64,000 bases of DNA from Gigaspora margarita. Lineage: Eukaryota; Glomeromycota; Glomeromycetes; Diversisporales; Gigasporaceae. The DNA lies in NCBI GenBank assembly GCA_009809945.1, contig WTPW01000586.1, positions 154,791 through 218,790 on the forward strand. The letters are read 5' to 3'. Positions 57,041 to 64,000 of the stretch are shown in pieces. The translations under genes and the position numbers were made by a program. Position 1 is the first letter of the stretch; every line of letters begins with the position of its first letter. The notes below the pieces were generated by a model that worked only from the letters and a program-made list of their open reading frames with translations, made no database searches and was not told the origin of the DNA.

Positions 57041-57282
57041 GTTTTGGTTTAAATAAACCCAATTTTGGTTAAATATTGGTTTAAATAAACTTAGATTTGG
57101 TTCAAATAAATTTAGATTTGGTTTAAATAAACTCAGTCTTGGTTCAAATAAACCTGGTCTTGGTTCAATAAATCTGGTCTTGCTTAAAATAAGTCTAGTT
57201 TAGTTCAAATAAATCTAAATTTGGTTTTAAATAAATTTAACTTGATTTAAATAAACCTGATTTTGGTTTAAATAAATTTACC
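57040..57282 (+). repeat. Minisatellite of GGTTTAAATAAAC units
   Basis: About eleven or twelve diverged units of 20-22 bp (TTGGTTYAAATAAACCTRG). Point changes are frequent, so it is not recent. Confidence 0.85.
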
Positions 57283-57834
57283 TTTCAAAATAGATTTTGT
57301 ATAATGTTATACTACATTAGTTTGTGTAACAAAATTTATATTGCAAAAATGATATAATGGTCTTTTATATAACCTATTTGTGTATTTATATTTAATATAG
57401 TATGTTGATTATTTTGATTCTAGCCAATAATCGAATTATTTACTATAATACACATTTGTATTTTAATATATAAATAGATATTTTTTTTGTTTGAATTTTT
57501 ATTTCTTTTATTTTTTTGTAAATATTTTTTAAATTGTTTTTTTTTTAATTATATGTTTATTTATTTTTATTAAAATTTTTTTATCATTATTTTTAAATTA
57601 TTTATTTATTTTAATTAATTATTTATTTATTATATTTTTTTTTGTTTTTTTTGTTGTATTTTCTCTAAATAAATAGGTTTTTATAAGCAAATAAGGGTTA
57701 GTTGGGTAGATGATAGGTGTATAGATAGAAAAATAAACCTTTTATATATGAAGAGCAGTAGGATAAATAGATCTTTTATAAGTAGAAGAGTAGAGTAAAT
57801 AGATTTTTTATGGGTAGGAAAATAGAATAATGCA

Positions 57835-58746
57835 GGATGTGGTGACCTAGGGAAGTTGGTAAATTGTCACCTCCAAACGGCAGGTCTAGGGTTCAAATCT
57901 TACTGGTAACCCTTTGAAAATTAGACCTGTATTCTCATAACTGCTTCTTGTTAATCAGTTGCTTGGTACACCATCTTGAATGGGAGCTATCAGGTGTACA
58001 AAATCCAAGAAACCAGAGAAATGGTATACCTGTTTAGCAAGCCCCGAGTGAGAAGGTAGCAAAGATCTTTGATAGTACTACCAAAGCTGGAATATCAGAA
58101 ACCAGAGCCAGAGAATCAGATGACAAGACTCTTGAAGAGAGGGTCCACCAACCTGCCTGCTGGAGCCACACCGAAGGAAAAAACCTATGTTTTGGCAGTA
58201 GGTACCAAGGGAAGAATGCTATATCGACCCTTCTAGACTAACTGGTTTGGAGGTTTGTGGATCTGGTGTAAGGACCGGTAGAATAGTAATGGTAGGTGCT
58301 GGGATCGGAGTGAATCTTGCAAGGGTAAAAGTAGGTAGCATAAGTTACCGAAGTGTAGGTAATACCTGTGTGGGATAAAAACTGCTCTACTGAGTATTTT
58401 GCAAGAATAAATTAGTCCTAAGATGATTCCGCAATACATCCAGGACTGGTCTTAACTAACTTATATAATGGAGGACTATACTAGTAATACAAGAAGGACC
58501 AGCAGAAGGAGCGGGGTCCAGAGGGTTTAAATAGGTAACCTTCTAGTTGGGTTGCAGGTATGGCAACTAGTGTAGAACCTTCAGGCGGACTGCTTAAATT
58601 AGACAACCAAAAGTTGTACGTGTGGCTAGTTGTACTCTCATCTTTGTAACAAATTTTAGGGTGCTCCTGGAGGCACCTATAGTCTGATTACTTGAATAAA
58701 AGCCTTTCTCTATAGCGAAAACTTTGACATATAAAAAAACACAAAA
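57835..58746 (+). mobile_element. tRNA-headed retroposon, copy 3 (912 bp)
   Basis: AAATAGAATAATGCA (57820-57834) and AAATAGGATAATGCA (58747-58761) form a 15-bp TSD with one mismatch. The head GGTGACCTAGGGAAGTTGG and B-box GGTTCAAATCT (57890-57900) resemble pol III promoter boxes. The 3' end has GTGTGGCTAGTTGTACTCTC, AATAAA (58695-58700) and ACAAAAAAAT. Open frames on the opposite strand (58233-58439) recur in copy 2 (56357-56563) only because the DNA is homologous. Confidence 0.9.
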
Positions 58747-58960
58747 AAATAGGATAATGCATAAGTTTTATAAGTATGCACATATATGCAATAGCAGTAA
58801 TAAAAAGTAAATTTTTTTGTTATTCTTTACTATAAAAATAATCAAAAATTTACCTTTTATTCCTACTATTGCATATATGCACCAGAGATACAACCTGTTA
58901 TCTATTTAAAATTTAATAGATATTTGGATATCTGGATTATAATAAAATTAACTAGTAAAT

Positions 58961-59985
58961 GGGTATGGCGACTTAGTGAAGTTGGATGTTTGTCACCCCC
59001 AAGCATTTGTAACTACAGTACAGAGTTCGAATCCTACTAGAAACATTTTTTAAAAATTCATATCTGTGTTATATTAACTCAAACTATAAGCTAGATTGGT
59101 AGATCTGTAACCTGGGTTGCACCAAGGGCGTATTGGTATAACAACAATACTGATTTTGAAGCTCTGCATAGGGTAGGTAAAAATAATCCCTGGGGGTGCT
59201 AGAATGAGAAACATGCTTGGCAAGCCCCGAGTAGAGAATAGTTGGCTTTTGACAGTATTACAAAATGGAGTCAGAATTAGTAGGCTAGCCAGGAAAACCA
59301 GGACGTATAGAGAGTCAGAGGACCCTACCAACTGAGCCGGCAGAGTTATACTAGAGGAAAAGGACATGTGTTATAGAAGTGTGAACCAAGAAAAGGAAGA
59401 CCATAATGGTACCCTAAAGCTGGGCTGACCAATCCTTCTGGGCTATCAGATTGGAAGTTTTGGGAAGTACCGAGGAATATGCTCAGGAAGATGAAGAGAT
59501 AGGGTACTGGGTTAGTGAACTTCACAAGGGCAGAAGTAGGTATTGGTAAGAGGACAGAGGTCACCTTGTCTTGCAAGTATTAGCGCGAGCCATAGCGATA
59601 ATTACCAAAGTGTAGGTGAATATCTGTGTGGGACAGGTACTATTCTACTAAGTTTTCTGCGAGGATACCTGCTTGGTGTATGGAGTCCTAAGGGCATGGA
59701 ACTAGTATCTGGAACAATGTTCTAGTGATACAAGAAGGTTGGCAGGAGGAACAAGGATCAGAGGGTTTAAATAGGCAATGCCAGTATGTGGGTTGCAGGT
59801 ATGGTAGCTAGTGTAGAACCTTAGGGTAGCTACTTAAATAGGCAACCAAAAGTTGCGGGTGTGGCTAGTTGTACTCTCGTCATTGTAACAAATGTCAGTA
59901 GTCCCCTATGTGGGATTACTAATGGTCCTAAATCTTGAATAAAATTTCCTAATCTCTAAGCAGACACTTTGAATACAAAAAAAAA
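58961..59985 (+). mobile_element. tRNA-headed retroposon, copy 4 (1025 bp)
   Basis: AAATTAACTAGTAAAT (58945-58960) and AAATTAACTAGTAGAT (59986-60001) form a 16-bp TSD with one mismatch. The head TGGCGACTTAGTGAAGTTGG and B-box AGTTCGAATCC (59024-59034) are the best preserved of the four. A TACAGTACAG insertion precedes the B-box. The 3' end has GTGTGGCTAGTTGTACTCTC, AATAAA (59938-59943) and A12. Several antisense open frames (59074-59576) show no domain. Confidence 0.9.
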
Positions 59986-60055
59986 AAATTAACTAGTAGA
60001 TATTTGAATCACATCTTTAGTACTATAATTACCAAAGAGAGGTAGTAGTATTCCT

Positions 60056-60215
60056 ATAAACCGAACTGAACCAGAACCTATATTGAGTTCAGGTTCAGTT
60101 TGAAGATTGAACTGAACCTGAACTGAACTATTTTTGAAAATTATGTTCAGATTTGGTTTGAATTTGAACTTTTATTATTGGTTCGGGTTCAGGTTCAGTT
60201 CAGGTTAAACATTTA
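60056..60215. repeat. Palindromic GGTTCAGGTTCAGTT repeat
   Basis: AACCGAACTGAACCAGAACC at the left, GTTCAGGTTCAG with GAACTGAACCTGAACTGAAC in the middle, and GGTTCGGGTTCAGGTTCAG at the right. The words are short repeats of GGTTCA in both orientations and make a nested hairpin of about 160 bp. It may be a GGTTCA-rich MITE. No TSD resolved. Confidence 0.65.
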
Positions 60216-60723
60216 TGAATATGTTCAAGTTCGAATAACATTAGTAATACACATACCTATGAAACTTATCCTCCTGAAAACCATCTATCACCCTACCCTT
60301 CTATCTGTAAAAGATCTAGTCTCTCTACTCTTCTACTCGTAAAAGTTCCATTTGCCCACCCTTCCAACTATAAAAGATCCATTATCCCACCTATTATCCA
60401 TCCAACTAACCCTTATTTTCCTGTAAAAAACCTATTCCCAAAGAAAACATATCCAAAAAGACAAACAAACAAATAAATAAATAAAGTACAAAATATTAAA
60501 AATAATTTAAAAATTAAAAATAACAATAAAAAAAAATTTTAAATATATAATTTAAAAAAAAAACAATTTAAACAAAAAAAATAAAAAAATTAAAAAATTA
60601 AAATCGAAAAAAATTAAATAAAATAAAAAAAATAAAAAAATAAAATAAAAAAAATAAATAAAAAAAAGTTAAATAAAAAAAAGTTAAAATAAAAAAAAGT
60701 TATAGTGCGCGATATCTAAAGAC

Positions 60724-60816
60724 TAAAATCACGTGACCTGTTCCATTTTATATTCCAAAAAGTAAATTGTCTAAAACATCGATTTACGCATATTTTCTAT
60801 GAGGTCACGTGATTGT
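60724..60816. mobile_element. Small palindrome with AATCACGTGACCT ends
   Basis: AATCACGTGACCT at 60727-60739 is the exact inverse of AGGTCACGTGATT at 60802-60814. It may be a short MITE. CACGTG is also an E-box, but regulatory use cannot be judged here. Confidence 0.5.
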
Positions 60817-61429
60817 ACAAGTTAAATAGTATGTACATACGTACAGTTCCCGACTACAAATAATAAAGTTTACAAATTTAATAATATTAATATATTATTT
60901 GGATTTAAACTATATGCAACTCGAATTTTTTTATTTGTGCAATGCTTTTATTCTTTTACTAGAGGCCACTTTTGAATTACTGAAGCTAATATATTAATGA
61001 ATTACTTATACCCTATGACTTTAATATTCTAATTTTTACTTATTGTTGCCCATCCCTACTGATCTTGCTAACGCCAAAACTAAAAATGCATTCTTAAAAA
61101 AAATTAAAAATTTTTTTTAAAAAAAAAAAAAAATAAAATTTTTTTTTAAAAAAAAGTAAAATTAAAATTTTTTAAAAAACCCCAAAAAAATCATGCATAT
61201 CACCTTCTGGTGTCCCAGATTCATCTTATAAGTTAAATTTTTTTTAAAAAAAATTAATAATCATGCATACACATGCCACAGGGTTCATCTTGTAAGTTTT
61301 TAAAATTAAAAGAAAAATTCAAGCTTCATTTCGGTTCTGGAGTTTAAATATTGATTCTATTCATTAGATCTAGAACAGAATAAATATGAATTAACTAGAT
61401 TTAAATTTTTTTTACAAAAAAAAAAAAAA
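60817..61429. other. AT-rich DNA with long A/T homopolymers
   Basis: No gene. Two similar phrases, 'AATCATGCATA..CAC...' near 61190 and 61258, each followed by CAGATTCATCTTATAAGTT or AGGGTTCATCTTGTAAGTT, suggest a local duplication. Confidence 0.4.
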
Positions 61430-63780
61430 ACTTACAAATCAATTCGATTCCTTTTTTCTTGAACAAAGAGAGCTAATTCTCATCGTGGAATTCGCCTATG
61501 TGACTTAAATCTTTTACAAGCAAATTCAGCCAATTTTCCTATTAGTTCTTCACAATACAATTTCATGTATCTCCAGGATTTTTTAGCAAACCTCCTAATT
61601 GTAACAAGGTCAACAGAGTCAAGTGCTTGTAGAACAGTTTGCTATAAGCTAGCCCAAGAATAATCGCAATGGCTTCTTGTATAGCACTTGCCTGCACCCA
61701 ATACATTTCAATAAAATTGAGTTCGCAGTAAAATTTTGGATAAAAAATGCACAAATGACTAGCATTCTCTATTAGTTTCACAACAGTTGACCTTTGTGCA
61801 ATAAAATCTGGTTGGGAGGCCATAATTTTTCTTGTACAGCAATTTACTCGTAAATGATCACTTCACGATTCTTTATTCTTATACATTTTACATTCTAAAT
61901 ACAACTCTTCTCTTCAAAGTCCTCTTTCTTGCAATATTAATTTTATTCCTTTTGGTTTTTCTCACATAGTTGGATCCTTATAATTCTCTTCAAAAACCAT
62001 GCTCTAGAATTGTTGATTTCCATCAGCATCAACATAAGTTGTTGACTGTATTACTAGTTGGTTTCTGCCAGGTCCCAAATTCATTCTCGATGCAACAAGT
62101 GCATTCTTTGTATATACTGCATGATTAGTGCTGTTGTCAAAAGCAAAAACAGCAGTTGTATTTGAAAACTTAGCCTCAAATATAGAAATAGCTTTATTTT
62201 GAATTTGATCTAATAAACTATTGATTGTTCAGTAGTTTTCTTGATTTTTACTGGGCTTTATATAACAATGTACCTCTACGAGAATGCTTGGGTATTTTTA
62301 TTTCTTCGCTAGAGAGTTTTAACTAACTACATTCTTCTGAAATAAATTCGCTTACCATTATTGATCTTCCATTTCTCTTTTTTCGTAATGGCATCTTGCT
62401 ATATGGTACCCAAATTCTTCTTTTCCCATCATTTGAGTAAAATATACATACATCGTGGGTTACAAAAATTAATTCTTGTTCTCATCCATTTAGAACCAGC
62501 AGGATTTTTATCATTCTTTTACCTTTATATATTGCCATTCATCTTTCTAAGACTCTCATTCTATCTAAAAAAATTCTCTATATGCTATAACATTGTCTCT
62601 TTCATGTCCATCAAAATACATTCTCTTTCTGTATTCCTCATATTCGCATCCTAAAATATCTAATCATCTTTTCGCAGTTCACAAACAAAATTTTTTTTTG
62701 GTTTTCTATATACTGGGATAAAATAACATTATTTATATACTGCATGAAACAGTATGAACTAAAGCCATTTACGCCCGATTCCTTACATATCTATTGTCGA
62801 CATTGCAAAGCAACATCCTCATCATCAATCAGTCACTTGCATTTTTGGTATTTACCATATTGTAGAGTTGGAAATGAACTATAACTTAAATAAAAATCAG
62901 CCAGAAACTGAATTCTTTGGGCTGTGTATGGTTTTGGAGAAATACAGATAATACATGCAGCCTTTTCACTTGCTTTCATTTTTTAAACACTACTATCTAA
63001 CCATATAAGGTATTCATAAACCAATCGTCATTCTCTATACTCAGTCGCAATAAATATTTGTTCATTTTTTGTAAGATTCTCTCTAAGTCATTCAATTCCT
63101 TTATGAAGTGTATAACATGCTTTTGCTGTATTAGACTCAGACTCAGTCGAAGGTGCCAAAACCATAGGAGATACTAAAGACCCAAGAGAAGATCTACTTA
63201 TTTGAGATGATATAGAGTGGACCGTAAATGTGCTTAAAAGTTCATTTGCATGAGGAAACATTAAAGGCAATGAAGTACTTTTTAGAGGCAACAATAAAAA
63301 TAAAATAAAATAAAATAAAATAAATAAAAATAAATAAAAATTAAAAATCTGTTTATTATACGATGATCAAAACCCAATTTACCAACCTTGCAGTCTTAAA
63401 AAAATTGCTAATTTTGTGGGTTCCTTTAGCTGAATTTGTGAGTGTGCCAGAAGTACCGAACTTATGATAATACGTCGATTTAGTAATTCTTTTATTATTC
63501 TAGTGCTCTTTTCTTTATTTTTTTTTTACATGAGTGTAGCAGTTGTTTCTTTAATTTCTTTTTTATTCTTCTTTTTAATTCCGTTTTTGCTCATCTCTTC
63601 ATCATTATTTTTTCTGTGACACTTCCAGAAAATTCTTCCTTATCCTTAATCTCCTTCCTTCGCCTTTTGTCAGCTTGTTCTCTCCATTTACTATTATATT
63701 TTTGAAGCAATTTATGATACTTCCATTTGGCATACTTTAATTTGAGGCTGAATTTGTCTTTGATTCTTTACAATTTTATT
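61430..63780 (-). pseudogene. Decayed IS630/Tc1-like DDE transposase
   Basis: Read on the minus strand in several frames. A basic N-terminal stretch KWKYHKLLQKYNSKWREQA (about 63740) is followed by KACYTLHKGIE (63088), then KASEKAACI and SFPTLQYGKYQKCK, YFDGHERDNVIAYREFF (about 62600), LIFVTHDVCIFYSNDGKRR with a candidate first Asp at 62452-62454, AVFAFDNSTNHAVYTKNAL with Asp at 62136-62138, and CIFYPKFYCELNFIEMYW with Glu at 61707-61709. After a frameshift come CYTRSHCDYSWASL and LDSVDLVTIRRFAKKSWRY. ELNFIE corresponds to the DLNPIE box of Tc1-type enzymes. At least six stops, mostly TGA, and several frameshifts break it. The 86-, 97- and 68-codon open frames here are fragments or shadows. 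Termini not found. Confidence 0.85.
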
Positions 63781-64000
63781 ATTTTTTTTAATTGATAGTC
63801 CGCCAGTTAATCGGAGATCGATCATAGTGTAACGTGACGCAAATCACATATGAAAATCACTATAGTGTGAATGTGGCGTGCATACATATAAAAGTTTTTT
63901 TCTTACTAAGTTAACGATACATGCCCACTAATTGAAAGTTGTAGAGCTCGTCGAGGCGCATCTAACGGTGGTTAGATCATCCAAATCGGCCCAGTGGATG
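63781..64000. other. Window edge; no gene seen
   Basis: Contains imperfect inverted words CACTATAGTG and AATCACATATGAAAATCAC. This could be the start of the terminal region of the transposon whose gene lies to the left, but the window ends before this can be judged. Confidence 0.3.

Larger units (their letters stand above)
57485..60705. mobile_element. Large foldback: 350-450 bp inverted arms around two retroposons
   Basis: The left arm (57485-57834) runs T-rich tract, AAATAGGTTTTTATAAGCAA, AATAAGGGTTAGTTGG, then TCTTTTATAAGTAGAAGAGT units. The right arm (about 60235-60705) is the inverse in the same order: CTTCTACTCGTAAAAG units, CCAACTAACCCTTATTTTCC, AAACCTATT, A-rich tract. The 30-37 bp internal unit is repeated three to four times per arm. 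The retroposon at 57835-58746 is inserted in the left arm or next to it, and a second one sits in the centre. No TSD or transposase identified. Confidence 0.7.

Noticed and set aside
59074..59725. Several 60-97 codon frames in and near the retroposons (56357, 58233, 59074, 59346, 59543)
   Set aside because: Most are antisense to a non-coding retroposon family, their equivalents in other copies are broken, and none has a domain.
62361..62654. 97-codon plus-strand frame
   Set aside because: It is the antisense shadow of the decayed IS630/Tc1-like transposase, whose conserved motifs lie on the minus strand.

Overview
The window looks like AT-rich eukaryotic nuclear DNA from a repeat-dominated genome. 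There is no operon structure and no dense coding, and no intact host gene could be recognised. TTAGGG-type telomere-like motifs occur internally, and there are hAT and Tc1/IS630-like transposase relics, tRNA-headed retroposons with poly(A) tails, and two assembly gaps. AT richness, hAT load and the transposase flavour suggest an early-diverging fungus, possibly a Glomeromycotina relative of Rhizophagus. That identification is inference at about 50 percent confidence.

Layout. 0-6.5 kb: a nest of DNA-transposon derivatives (an hAT-type MITE carrying another MITE, an 0.85-kb hAT-like element, a TA-flanked MITE inside a palindromic foldback) and one decayed gene on the minus strand. 6.5-20 kb: mostly unexplained AT-rich DNA with two decayed coding fragments (about 9.0-10.2 kb) and several short foldback MITEs with clear target-site duplications (TSDs). 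20.9-22.3 kb: a 1.36-kb foldback array of palindromic modules. 23.6-25.25 kb and 36.4-37.0 kb: two near-identical copies of one hAT-type element, inverted relative to each other and each running into an assembly gap. 25.3-36.4 kb: AT-rich DNA with minisatellites and small MITEs. 38-43.2 kb: TA-flanked pogo/mariner-like MITEs and a tRNA-derived SINE. 43.5-50 kb: two more palindromic-module arrays, two further copies of the first hAT MITE, and a retroposon. 50.6-60.7 kb: three more copies of the retroposon, one split by a 5.36-kb hAT element that carries its own transposase gene. Two of the copies lie within or between the arms of a large foldback. 61.4-63.8 kb: a badly decayed IS630/Tc1-like transposase on the minus strand.

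The most informative gene is the hAT transposase (52575-54782, minus). One reading frame runs through 736 codons including the terminator, and only two nonsense codons interrupt it. It sits inside an element with 12-bp terminal inverted repeats (TIRs) and an 8-bp TSD. Nested insertions let much of the window be put in relative order of age.

The best candidate for something undescribed is a family of palindromic modules. It appears as about 250-bp single units at four or five places and as long arrays at 20.9-22.3, 43.5-45.3 and 48.9-50.0 kb. All share one core: a 'TATCTTRACAACYAT' stretch, a 'CAAATTYRAT' stretch, a T-rich tract and 'TTTTAATTCTA'. No protein is associated with it here.
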